The translations under genes were made by a program, and so were the position numbers. A DNA stretch of 64,000 nucleotides from positions 1 through 64,000 of the forward strand of contig JAPLDQ010000016.1 of NCBI GenBank assembly GCA_026391675.1. The letters are read 5' to 3'. Positions within the stretch are counted from its first letter, which is position 1. Every line of letters starts with the position of its first letter. The stretch is from Bacteroidota bacterium. Lineage in GTDB: Bacteria > Bacteroidota > Bacteroidia > Bacteroidales > JACABE01. Of this stretch, positions 23,101 to 31,185 are shown piece by piece. The notes below the pieces were generated by a model. That model did no database searches, was not told where the DNA came from, and saw nothing but the letters and a program-made list of their open reading frames with translations.

Positions 23101-26100
23101 TTTGCCTCTGGCAAAAGAAACAGTATCCATTACATTATAATACCAAAGTACGGTGTCATTGGTTATCACGTTAATAGTAGCAGCAGTACCATAAGAAACG
23201 GTAATGTTTATAGGCGAAGGAGAAGTTGGCGTATATTTTGAAATAACCGATTTTAATGTAGTATCATTACTGTTATTAACATCATTAATTAAATTAGTCC
23301 AGGCAACCAAAGTATAATTTGAATCTGCAGTAGGTGCAGGTAAAGTAATTAAGGTATTAAAAGTAAAATTAACGGAATCAGATTTTGCGATGTTATTGGG
23401 TACTGTTTGAGAAACAACATTGATAATGTTGCCGGCATATTTAATGCCATAATAAGCAGTAAGTTGATTTTGTGATCCAATAATAGCTTGATTTCCTTTG
23501 TTTTTAATTTTTACCTGTACTGTCTGATTGATTAAACCACAGGCAGAATTAGGTGTTATAATCTGCGCTAAACCTGCATCTTTACCAGGTGCTACATTTA
23601 CTTTTACAGCAACTTTTGCTGTTGCACAATTGCTTACACTGCTGGCTGGTAAAGCAAACACCTGTATTTCTCTGAAGTTTGGATTACCAGCGGATGCAAA
23701 TATGGTATTAAATCTTAATTTAGTAGTAGTAACAGGATTAAAGATGACACTATCCTGAATTGCCGCATTATTATAAGAATAAAAATCAACATAAGCTGTA
23801 CCATTCCAATACTGGAAAGTGCAGGTCGACATTGGTCTGTTATCCTTATAGAAAACAACTTTATTAATTGTTTGGGCTGCAGTCCAGGTATATTCTATCC
23901 AACCATTTTGTGTTGTCCATCCCCATCCTCCTGATGTATTATAAGGAAGAATGATACCGTCATTATATAATTCCGGACCAATCCCTGTGACTCCGCCAGA
24001 GGAATGAGCTGAAGTTGCCAATAAACCGACATTACCGCTTCCTCCAGTTAAAATCGTAGAAGGATTTACAGCTTGAATCCAATAAGTTGTAGTATCATAT
24101 AATACTGGTGTTGTATAGGTTTTACCATGAGTAAAAGATACAGTATCGGTTAAATTTGCATACCAATATACTGAGTCATTTGTTGTTAAATTTAGGATTG
24201 CTGATGTAGCAAATGCTATGTTAGATGGGTTTGTAAATGCAGGAACGGCAGGAACATATTTGGAAGCAACTGTTTTTACAAGCGTATCATTTGATTTAAA
24301 GGGGTCACTAACCAAATCAACCCAAGCAACAACTTTAAAATTGGAATCTGAATTTGAAACCGCTAAATTTACAGGAGTTACAAAACTTATATCTTTGTAT
24401 AAAGAAGGCAAAATGGTGTCAATAACCATTTGGTTTACTGTATTATACAATACTCCATTGTTTTTTAATGCATAATGCGCTGTTAATACGTTTTGTCCAC
24501 CAAAAATAGTATCAGTTCCAATATTAAGAATCCTTATTTTTACTGTTTCATTAGATAAACCACAGCCTGAAGAAGGACTAATAACCTGACTTACGCCTGC
24601 ATCTTTATTTGCAGGAAAACCTAAATTGGCTTCTAACATAAAACGGCCTAATTGTCCGGCTTCTGTTAAAGCACCTCCTGTAAGTGAAGACGATGAATAA
24701 AATGTTGCTCCACGGTTATAGGTTTCTGTTTGAGCTCCTAACGGATAATAAGCAGATGTTCCTGTTCTTTGCGCAATTCCTAAATAGAAATCATTATTGG
24801 AAATAGTTCCTGCTGATGCATTTGTGAAGTTAAATATTACCCATGTATTGGTATCAGCAGCTGTAATTGTCCTGTATGCAGATGTATCTAAAACAGCACC
24901 CGCAGCATTTAAAATAATACCATAAACGGATTGACCGATAGTATTGCCTCCGGTAATAAAAGCACGTACAGATTTTACCACTCTGGAACCATAAATATGG
25001 TGTTTGGATAATAATAAGCCCTGATTTGCAGCAAAACCGACAGAAGTGCTTACTGCTGAAGTATCAGGAAAGCCCAACACACTATCTGTAACCAGCTGGC
25101 GATAATTTTGTTGATTATTGCTTATTACATCATCATTTGGAACACTCACTTTTACATTATTAACACCTAAAGTTGTAGGTGTAAATCCGGCAAAAGTAAG
25201 AGTATCTTCTGCACCAACAGCTATTGAGTCTCTTGTTAATACAGTTGTATAAGTATTACTGCCTGTTATATTCAAAGTCACAGGTAAACTGTATAACTTA
25301 TTGGAACCCATATTCTTAATAATAGCCTTTACCTGATGAGGTGAACTACCAATCAATGGTATTTTACCTAATGTATAAATAGCTTTAACTCTGGCATCAT
25401 TCGGCATTACAACAAACTCATCAGCACCAATACAAGGTGTAGCAGCTCTGATTTGGCCGTCAATATCATCTGTTACCTGAGTTAAAGCTGTTCCTTTTGC
25501 CCATAAATTGATATTATCTGTATGTAAATCTGTTACACTATTATAAATAGGGGTGATGGAAATTGAATTTAAATCTTTGCCACTTGCAGCCTGTAAAGCA
25601 GCTAAATTAGCTTTGGCTGTTGTCCAGTATGCAAAAAATGTTCCTGTACAATACAAGTTATTATAGTTTGAAACACCAACCCCTGTTACAGATGAAGCAT
25701 AGTAAGCATATCCACTACCCCCGGTATGGCTAAGATTATTATTTACAATATTAACATTTGTTCCGGCTGATATATAAAATGCATAACCTGAAGAACCCTG
25801 ACCTGTAATATTAACACTATTATTATAAAAGTTCATATTATTTGAACTTGAACTGTACAAACCATATACCGTACTATTCCCAACAGATTGACTTATAAAA
25901 TTATTGGCAACCAGACTATTGCCGGCACCACTATTATTAGAAGAGAAGTACATACAAAATGCACTGGAAGTGCCATTGAAAACTATTTTATTTTTCAGGA
26001 ATTGTCCATTATCATTATAAATTGCATATACACCATAATTTGAAGTTGATGTTGCATGATTCTGAAGGTAGTTGCCAATAATTCTGATACTATCCTGATA

Positions 26101-29100
26101 ATATGAATAAATTCCATAATAGTAGAAATCTTTAATAACATTATTTTGAATTACATTACCAACTTCTTTAATTGTAGTGGATACCCCATATAAATAAACA
26201 GAATAATATCCACCTGAGATGTAATTATTGGTGATGATAGTATAATCTTTTTTAGAATTGTAGGAATAAAAGACCACAGCAGTGGAACTTTGGGCTCCCG
26301 GCATTGAATATAATGCACAATTAGTTATCGTATTGATTTTTGCTGCATTATAAATTTCAATTACCCTACCCGTAGTTATAATATTTTTGAAAGTTAATTT
26401 TTCGAATCTGATGAATTGAGCACTATCCAGACGGGCAACAAAATTCCCTAAACTACCGCTTGAAGATGCATCAATTACAACACTTGAACTATCATTATTT
26501 GCTGCTTTAAAAGTAATGGTATTAATTGCTGAAACACCTGAAACAAAGGGAACTACAAATTGTTCATTATAAGTTCCGGCATTTACATTAAAAACTGTGG
26601 GTCCGCTGACACCACAGTTTTTTAAAGCTTTAACAGCTTCAGAAAATGAAGGATATGTTGCACCGCTGCCACCAATGGTATAAGTACCGCTAAATGGACC
26701 GGTACAGGCATATACCTGCATGAAAACGGAATCATTATAGTTATAAATATCTGTAGCATTATTGGGTTTAGTACTGAATATTTTCAGGGTATTTGAACCT
26801 AAATTAAAAGTAAAATTACCAATGGTAACCGTATCAACTGCATTGGTAGCCAGATTACCTGTCCATGCATAAGCAGGTTGCATTACTCCATTAACCAACC
26901 ATTTTATAGTATCTGATGTTAAATTCTGAGTTCCATAATTTTTCAGAACTATCCTGATATTTTGGTTTAATGTAGTAATAGATGACAAAGGATTTTTAAT
27001 CATCGTAATTGCAGCATCATATTGAGGAATAATAAATTCATCAGCACCAATACATGGAGGATTAGGTCTTGCCTGACCATCAATATCATCAGTTACTTGA
27101 GTAAGAGGAGTACCTGTACCATACAATGCAAAATTGGTTACATGTAAATTTGACACACTAACAAATATTGGATTCATATTTTTAGAATTAATATCTTTCC
27201 CGCTGGCTGTTTGTAAATCACCCAATGTTGCTTTTGCTGATCCCCAATATGCTAAATTAATTCCTGTTGTGTATAAATCATTATAGTCGGAATTATTAAT
27301 AGCTGCAGTAGTGCCAATGTAATAAGCATAACCACCTCCGGTATTCGAGAAAATATTATTATATATATCAAGATTGGTACCACTTGAAACATATAAACTA
27401 TAAGCAGTTGTTAAAGAACCTGATGTTACATTTACTGAATTATGATAAAATCCCTGATAATTATTACTGGTACAATAGATACCATAAACTGTACCGGTAG
27501 TACCTGACTGGGAAATAAAATTATTAGCAATTATTCCTGGTTGGGCAGCTGTATTAGTACAACTTGATAAATATAAGCCATAATTTGCATTAGTTCCTGA
27601 AGTATGCACATAAATTTTATTTTTTGTAATCTTTTGCAGATTATTATTATACCCAAGCATCATTGCATACGAAGTTAAAGAATTCATTCCATTTTCAAGA
27701 GTATTACCGCTTATAATCACAGAATCCTGATAATAAGAATATAACCCATAACTATAATAACCTGAAATTATATTACCTTCAGTAACATTTCCTTTTTCGA
27801 GAGCAGTAGAACTGGATCCGTAAAAATAAATCCCATAATATCCATTAAGAATGGTATTATTTCTAGTAATATTATACTGCTCTAAAGTTGAACTGGGATT
27901 ACTTACGCCATAATAGTTGGAGGATGTGGTAGACGGCATTTCAAGCGAACATCCTTCCAGTGTATTATAACTTGCTCCGTTGGCATATTGAGCTACATTT
28001 CCATAAGTATCTCCTAAGGCTTTAAATGTAATATTCTTAATTATAATATATTTTGATCCATCAAAGCGAACTACCCAGTTATCACCAAGACCGGTTGAAC
28101 TATATTTTATAATTACATCACTTTTATTTCCTGTTGCCGATTCAAAGGTAAGTGTATTTGATGCAGTAACGTTGTTTACCAATGGAATCGTTAATTGAGT
28201 AGTATAAGTTCCTGAAGCAATTTTAAAATCAACAGGGCCTGAAATACCACAATTATTAATAGCATTAAACACATCATTAAATGTTGGGAAGTTAGATGTT
28301 GGTGTTCCAACCGTATAAATACCGTTTAAAACTGAACAACCGAAAATATTATAGGTTAACGTATCATTAGCCGGGGTCTGGTCAATACTATCATTGGGTA
28401 AAGAAGTCCATGCTTTAATTATATGAGGACCAAATGGTAAATTGATATTACCTAATGAAATGGAAGTTGAAGTAAAATCCTGAGGTAAACTTCCGGTCCA
28501 GTTATAAGGGGTTTGAGTTGCACCATCAACAGACCAATTTACCTTAGCTTTTGTCATTGTTGCAGTTCCAAGATTTTTTATTGTAACGGTTACAGGAATC
28601 GCTGTATTGGCAGTAACCGTTGGCATCAAGGTTGGAAAACTCAATGCAGTGGCATCATATGTCTGAGTGCTAGAAAGAAAATTAATCTTCATATTGGCAC
28701 GCTGACCGGTAGTAATAGAAGAAGAAGGTATTGAAGCTGCACCATAAAATGTATTGGAAGTACCGGAAGTTGTATAATAAAAATTAACAGCATTAGTTGC
28801 ATTTCCGGGATGGAAAAACTCAACAAATACCATTAAATTATCAGCACCGGTATAGGTAAAATAATTACCTGTATTGCAAACAAAGGTCTGCCATCCTGAA
28901 GCGGTATTTAAGTTCTGCATTGTATTTTCATACACTTTTACAGCACCGGTTTTAGCAGTTACATAATCTGCATAAGTTGAAGGCGTTGTTGTTGTGGAAA
29001 TACCTTTTAAATAAATCCGCATACTGGCATTATTTAAATTGTATCCACCTGCATCAGATTTATTGTAGGCAATCGACTGTATTACCCCTCCTGACATAAT

Positions 29101-30156
29101 CTCATTTTTGTTATAAATGGAAACATTATAACTGTATAAATAAGTTGTAGAAGAACTCGGTATATAAACCGGACTATTATAGTTGGCTGTGGTTGTATTC
29201 CCTACCTGAATAGTAGCATTTCCCTTAAGAATTTTAAAGGTCTGATTTCCAGAGCTAGGTATTATTGAAGTATTACCATAAATATCAGCAGCAACGATTT
29301 TATAATTAATAGAATTGTTATAGGCGTATGAAGGGATATCAGCTGAGTAAGTACTATCGCTGATATTGGTCATTGGTATAATTAAATCTGAACCTCCATT
29401 TACATTATAAACAATATTGGCTAAAGAAATAGCAGAAGAATCCTTAATATAGGCTTTAATGGTAAAGGGTCCGGTAAAATAAACTGTATCCTTTAAAATA
29501 GGATTAACGAAGCTAAGTTTTGGCGGTATTAATTCATTATTGGCTGTCATAACTTTAATATCATCCATTAACCATCCATATCTTCCGTTACCTAATGGGT
29601 TTCCACTACCAAAAAGTGTAAACCTGATGATAACATTGGCTTTATTGGCAGCTAAATTTGAAATGTCGAATATTTCATTTTTCCACCATAAACTGGTAGG
29701 TTTAGTGGCAGTATCACCGGGTAACCAGTCGGGATAAGAACTTTCTGAAAATTTTGAATTTATTAAATTTCCGTTACTGCGATATTCATTCTGCGATAAC
29801 GTTGTCCATGTTAAACCATTATCTGTTGAAACTTCCACATAACCACCATCTGTATTATACACTTTACAAATCTGGGCAAAGTATAAATAAGCTTTGGAGT
29901 ATCCTGCAGTACTGAATGAATTGGTAGTAAGATAGACTAATGTACCTGTTTGAACCTTGACAGAATCAGCCCTAAGACCTGAATTTGATAAATTTGTAGT
30001 AATGGCCCACTGGTTTCCACCGGCAGGATTTGTAGTACTTGCAACACTGTCGCCTGACGAAGGTAATTCAAAATTTTCGTGAAAAGCAACAAATGATTGT
30101 GCTGGCAGATAAACTGAGAAGCACACTGCAATCAAAAAAAGGATTAATTTTCTCAT
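17134..30156 (-). CDS. Giant modular T9SS protein, paralog A (4340 aa)
   Basis: The signal peptide MRKLILFLIAVCFSVYLPAQ leads into a MAM/jelly-roll domain (about 22-215). Four modules of about 540 aa follow, each made of a CARDB-like domain plus a beta-helix that closes with D-DIDG and IGADEF near residues 1037, 1577, 3106 and 3649. Between modules 2 and 3 lie CARDB and Ig-like domains and a discoidin (F5/8 type C)-like domain (about 2078-2168, GWIEYTW, FYKDNRPM). A second MAM-like domain (about 3768-3960), more CARDB domains and a T9SS tail with NMPNPTSG (about 4255-4340) follow. It is collinear with the 4344-aa protein at 33348-46382. No enzyme active site is seen. It is likely a very large surface adhesin. 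Expression is probably controlled by the kinase/regulator pair upstream. Confidence 0.9.
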   Translation of the reverse strand: MRKLILFLIAVCFSVYLPAQSFVAFHENFELPSSGDSVASTTNPAGGNQWAITTNLSNSGLRADSVKVQTGTLVYLTTNSFSTAGYSKAYLYFAQICKVYNTDGGYVEVSTDNGLTWTTLSQNEYRSNGNLINSKFSESSYPDWLPGDTATKPTSLWWKNEIFDISNLAANKANVIIRFTLFGSGNPLGNGRYGWLMDDIKVMTANNELIPPKLSFVNPILKDTVYFTGPFTIKAYIKDSSAISLANIVYNVNGGSDLIIPMTNISDSTYSADIPSYAYNNSINYKIVAADIYGNTSIIPSSGNQTFKILKGNATIQVGNTTTANYNSPVYIPSSSTTYLYSYNVSIYNKNEIMSGGVIQSIAYNKSDAGGYNLNNASMRIYLKGISTTTTPSTYADYVTAKTGAVKVYENTMQNLNTASGWQTFVCNTGNYFTYTGADNLMVFVEFFHPGNATNAVNFYYTTSGTSNTFYGAASIPSSSITTGQRANMKINFLSSTQTYDATALSFPTLMPTVTANTAIPVTVTIKNLGTATMTKAKVNWSVDGATQTPYNWTGSLPQDFTSTSISLGNINLPFGPHIIKAWTSLPNDSIDQTPANDTLTYNIFGCSVLNGIYTVGTPTSNFPTFNDVFNAINNCGISGPVDFKIASGTYTTQLTIPLVNNVTASNTLTFESATGNKSDVIIKYSSTGLGDNWVVRFDGSKYIIIKNITFKALGDTYGNVAQYANGASYNTLEGCSLEMPSTTSSNYYGVSNPSSTLEQYNITRNNTILNGYYGIYFYGSSSTALEKGNVTEGNIISGYYSYGLYSYYQDSVIISGNTLENGMNSLTSYAMMLGYNNNLQKITKNKIYVHTSGTNANYGLYLSSCTNTAAQPGIIANNFISQSGTTGTVYGIYCTSNNYQGFYHNSVNVTSGSLTTAYSLYVSSGTNLDIYNNIFSNTGGGYAYYIGTTAAINNSDYNDLYTTGINLAYWGSAKATLGDLQTASGKDINSKNMNPIFVSVSNLHVTNFALYGTGTPLTQVTDDIDGQARPNPPCIGADEFIIPQYDAAITMIKNPLSSITTLNQNIRIVLKNYGTQNLTSDTIKWLVNGVMQPAYAWTGNLATNAVDTVTIGNFTFNLGSNTLKIFSTKPNNATDIYNYNDSVFMQVYACTGPFSGTYTIGGSGATYPSFSEAVKALKNCGVSGPTVFNVNAGTYNEQFVVPFVSGVSAINTITFKAANNDSSSVVIDASSSGSLGNFVARLDSAQFIRFEKLTFKNIITTGRVIEIYNAAKINTITNCALYSMPGAQSSTAVVFYSYNSKKDYTIITNNYISGGYYSVYLYGVSTTIKEVGNVIQNNVIKDFYYYGIYSYYQDSIRIIGNYLQNHATSTSNYGVYAIYNDNGQFLKNKIVFNGTSSAFCMYFSSNNSGAGNSLVANNFISQSVGNSTVYGLYSSSSNNMNFYNNSVNITGQGSSGYAFYISAGTNVNIVNNNLSHTGGSGYAYYASSVTGVGVSNYNNLYCTGTFFAYWTTAKANLAALQAASGKDLNSISITPIYNSVTDLHTDNINLWAKGTALTQVTDDIDGQIRAATPCIGADEFVVMPNDARVKAIYTLGKIPLIGSSPHQVKAIIKNMGSNKLYSLPVTLNITGSNTYTTVLTRDSIAVGAEDTLTFAGFTPTTLGVNNVKVSVPNDDVISNNQQNYRQLVTDSVLGFPDTSAVSTSVGFAANQGLLLSKHHIYGSRVVKSVRAFITGGNTIGQSVYGIILNAAGAVLDTSAYRTITAADTNTWVIFNFTNASAGTISNNDFYLGIAQRTGTSAYYPLGAQTETYNRGATFYSSSSLTGGALTEAGQLGRFMLEANLGFPANKDAGVSQVISPSSGCGLSNETVKIRILNIGTDTIFGGQNVLTAHYALKNNGVLYNTVNQMVIDTILPSLYKDISFVTPVNLAVSNSDSNFKVVAWVDLVSDPFKSNDTLVKTVASKYVPAVPAFTNPSNIAFATSAILNLTTNDSVYWYANLTDTVSFTHGKTYTTPVLYDTTTYWIQAVNPSTILTGGSGNVGLLATSAHSSGGVTGIGPELYNDGIILPYNTSGGWGWTTQNGWIEYTWTAAQTINKVVFYKDNRPMSTCTFQYWNGTAYVDFYSYNNAAIQDSVIFNPVTTTKLRFNTIFASAGNPNFREIQVFALPASSVSNCATAKVAVKVNVAPGKDAGLAQIITPNSACGLINQTVQVKIKNKGNQAIIGSQNQLTAYYGIKYAGNIINVVSQTVPNNIAKSDSVNFTFNTLITLPAPTADSNYTLVAWTNLINDVNNSNDTTLKSVISKYTPTSPSPINITVSYGTAATINVITNDTVLWYYNVMDTVSFARGKILNTPILFDTITYYANTSTNQSFIALIGNGTVQNSNAAYPSPYGQYYNGCKEQYLITKAELNALGIQGGPITSLGFDVVSYAGPALTNYTIKIGHTNQMALSSWMSGLTQVYSAASLAPPVAGWNIYSFSTPFIWNGVDNIVIENCFDNYPNGFTYNAVVNQTTTSFVSCLDSHYDGGGICANPPTTTLYSQRPNMKLLSTITGCTSAKVPMTATVSGVPALDIAVAAITQPMGAVNTGTSYPVKAKITTWGTTPITSATINWSVNGVLKTPVTYTSPTLTSGQTSGEILLGNTTFVSAYNTIKVWTSNPNGGTDGYPLNDTIKKTVLGCMSGTFTIGAGKTFPSFNSALSVLDSAGVCGNVVFVVDTGTYNERLFITPKQGMGPNATVTFTSSVADSNKVVLKYNTSPTAAWLMKFSNASYFKFNKMKLSVAGGNTWGRIMELADSANHIEISNCILEGLSTGASSTNFDLIYASGAKVNFNTFKNNLMLNGSHAIYLYGLSTDIQNNNKIIGNTIKNTDYMGMYLYYQDTITVTANSIENSTASSTFYGIYSYYSSNINIQKNKLNSTAAYNYGFYINYSNSAVQGSGIIANNFISQSVGTSTSYGIYSGTNNNLYIANNSVNITGAYTSNYAFYISSGANNYILNNIFVNTGGGYAYYNSSGGITQSNNNDIYTNTANFGYWGGACTTLAAFKTASGKDQNSISLMPNFNSLSDLHVMMFDLNGAGIPVAGVTDDIDGDIRNTTTPDIGADEFNLPPNDAGITAVTTPVNPTTAGSQAVKVILRNFGNNNLTTASIRWSVDGVMQTAYPWTGNLATGAVDTVNIGSYNFLAGHSNMVKVWPTLPNGAVDGLATNDTTIKVIIACSGGLAGTYTIGGTGANFMTFNSAVQALTYCGVNGAVTFNVNPGVYTEQFAIGAITGASAVNRITFQSANGDSTSVKLGFDFALTGNNYVVQLAGAQYITIRKISVIQTNVSNGRVITFTGSPSNIIIANNRIEMPANSAGTTAGIVSLSSDFGNDNMLLNNYILSGYNGIVANGVSGTSKRNIIEGNIINGFHNYGIQADYQDSCVIRKNVITCNNVASGKRAITITAAANNLFIEKNKINMSLTGSAMYGIYISTSTGTLVKPQLIANNFITINGSTGYGVFLSAGNYVTIANNSLNTDLGIAGTTSVALNLNGGTNNRLYNNNVVVLDSAYTVYVSSPSVISNSNNNNFFKSSASNFAYWGSTVTSLTALKALSNQDTNSVSLDPDYISATDLHVYTIAMNNIGKPIPEVSDDIDGQLRSTTTPDIGADEFAPLQYDIALTAILAPVTLFDQAGASIPFKVRIKNYGADSVSNFNVVCRFGSGTPVNYLYSGVLHANSADVVTFPNQTVLSGPFEIKTYTSLPNDLNHNNDTIKKNYYGVAFKSVPYTENFDNANTDWFSLESNTLWQKGAPASSMINTAHTAPNVWKTNLTGNYLNNISDTLYTPIFDNSVFKADTMKFWHWVNAELNKDGGYIEYTSDGTGWSRLGQIIPVDTNATNWYNGASTSWWTGSFTGWQQSKYKVKNLNTIGNILQFRFIFASDATNSAYNGWAIDDFELTLAPIPADGGLIAITSPSSASLVGDLVPVTVIIKNFGTAALTNIPVKYQVGSGAIVAGSYSGTIAPGATATYTFTQSYQVANTNYSICAYTEVVGDIYTSNDKSCKNVIVNPAQKDVGITQLLQPIGSVSQNSSVTVKVRIKNYGTLTQTSIPVYYQRGNQTPISETWTGSLAAGDSTDYSFTQQMAIPIGTSVSFLSWTKLPNDAYPFNDTISKSITICNVAAAGTISGPISVTPGSTQTYTVPTISNATSYNWVLTPASAGTITGTGNTISILFSSTPGTASLTVNGVSATCSGSASVLNNISIGVGVDENDANNFWLAQNMPNPTSGITNIEYMLPTAGDIKFVVINLFGQKVYETENYATIGKHLINLNVNDLAAGVYYYIIEFKGKRLVKKMVVNN

Positions 30157-30318
30157 GTTAAAATTAAGTGTTTATTAATAAATTAAAAATTTGTTTTAAT
30201 GTTTTTAATTCCATTATTCTGCATTTTGCAATCAATTTATTAAAGCAAGCAGAATGTCATTTTTTAAATAATATTATATTAACCTAGTTATTATTTAAAT
30301 TAAAACTACAATAACTAA

Positions 30319-30350
30319 ATGCATTGAATTCATTAAAGAATCCAATGCAT
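30319..30350 (-). promoter_or_regulatory. Leader hairpin of 4340-aa gene
   Basis: Inverted repeat ATGCATTGAATTC ... GAATCCAATGCAT (12 of 13 pairs) in the predicted leader, homologous to 16811-16842. Confidence 0.55.
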
Positions 30351-30407
30351 AAGATATTGTTCTCAAATCAATTTTTGTATTACTTAAATCAATTTATTTA
30401 TTCGCTA

Positions 30408-30478
30408 CAAATGTAGGACTATAAAGAAAAAAAGGGGAATAGTGAAAATACAGATTTTAGTAAGTGAAAACACGGATA
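30408..30478 (-). promoter_or_regulatory. Activator-type promoter of the 4340-aa gene
   Basis: On the minus strand: GTGTTTTCAC, 8 bp, ATCTGTATTTTCAC, about 14 bp, TCTTTATA, 4 bp, TACATTTG. No -33 TTTG is found. The predicted leader is about 240 nt. It is nearly identical to the promoter at 16899-16968. Confidence 0.7.
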
Positions 30479-30525
30479 GATATGAGTTAGCAATTTACTG
30501 TTCACTGTTTTTTGTTTTCTGATAA

Positions 30526-31185
30526 TTAAATGCTTGTTATTTTGTTTTTTATGGCATATCTAACCAGGTCAACAATGGATTTAAGCTCAAGCTTTTCGAG
30601 TATATTGTTTTTGTGGGATTCAACAGTTCTAATGGATATATTTAACTGATCAGCTATATCCTTATATCGAAATCCTTCGGCTAAGAGCTTAATTATCTGG
30701 ATTTCGCGATTGGTAAGTACCTGACCGTTTTTTAATTTTTCGGTCTTACCTAACATTGTTCTTACCATATAAGTTTTCATTACTGAATTTATAATTGATT
30801 TAGCAATGTATTCATTGCCTTCATATACCGTCTTTATTGCAATAACCAGCTCTTCCTGCAGTATGTCTTTGGGCAGATAACCCAATGCTCCTGCTTTCAT
30901 GGCTTCGTAAACTGTTTCATTATTAATATTAGCCGTAAGCATAATTACTTTAATTTCCGGATAATCATGGGTGATTTTTCTTGTTATGGATATTCCTGAC
31001 ATTTCAGGTAAGGTTATGTCCATTAAAAGTATATCCGGTTTGATATTCTCCAACAATTGAAATAGTTCGGTATCGTTATTTGCTTCTCCAACAACTTCAA
31101 TATCGGGCAAATACATTAATAGAATTTTTAAACCATTTCTGACAATATTATGATCGTCAACCAAAACTATTTTAATCTTATTCAT
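30526..31185 (-). CDS. NarL/LuxR-family response regulator
   Basis: 219 aa. The receiver domain covers about 1-120, with acidic pair D10-D11, phospho-acceptor D56 (LLMDITLP), T84 (MLTAN) and K106 (LPKD). The C-terminal LuxR-type helix-turn-helix covers about 152-212 (LTNREIQIIKLLAEG, then IADQLNISIRTVESHKNNI). It overlaps the kinase gene by 8 bp, so the pair is translationally coupled. LuxR-type regulators bind short paired sites. The paired GTG-TTT-CAC sites ahead of the three big surface genes around it are plausible targets, by inference from position and shared promoter design. Confidence 0.95.
   Translation of the reverse strand: MNKIKIVLVDDHNIVRNGLKILLMYLPDIEVVGEANNDTELFQLLENIKPDILLMDITLPEMSGISITRKITHDYPEIKVIMLTANINNETVYEAMKAGALGYLPKDILQEELVIAIKTVYEGNEYIAKSIINSVMKTYMVRTMLGKTEKLKNGQVLTNREIQIIKLLAEGFRYKDIADQLNISIRTVESHKNNILEKLELKSIVDLVRYAIKNKITSI

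Larger units (their letters stand above)
30157..30525. other. Intergenic region: promoter and long leader
   Basis: 369 bp with no gene. It contains the leader hairpin, the activator-type promoter of the 4340-aa gene, and the 3' flank of the response regulator gene. Bases 30303-30490 duplicate 16797-16980. Confidence 0.8.
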
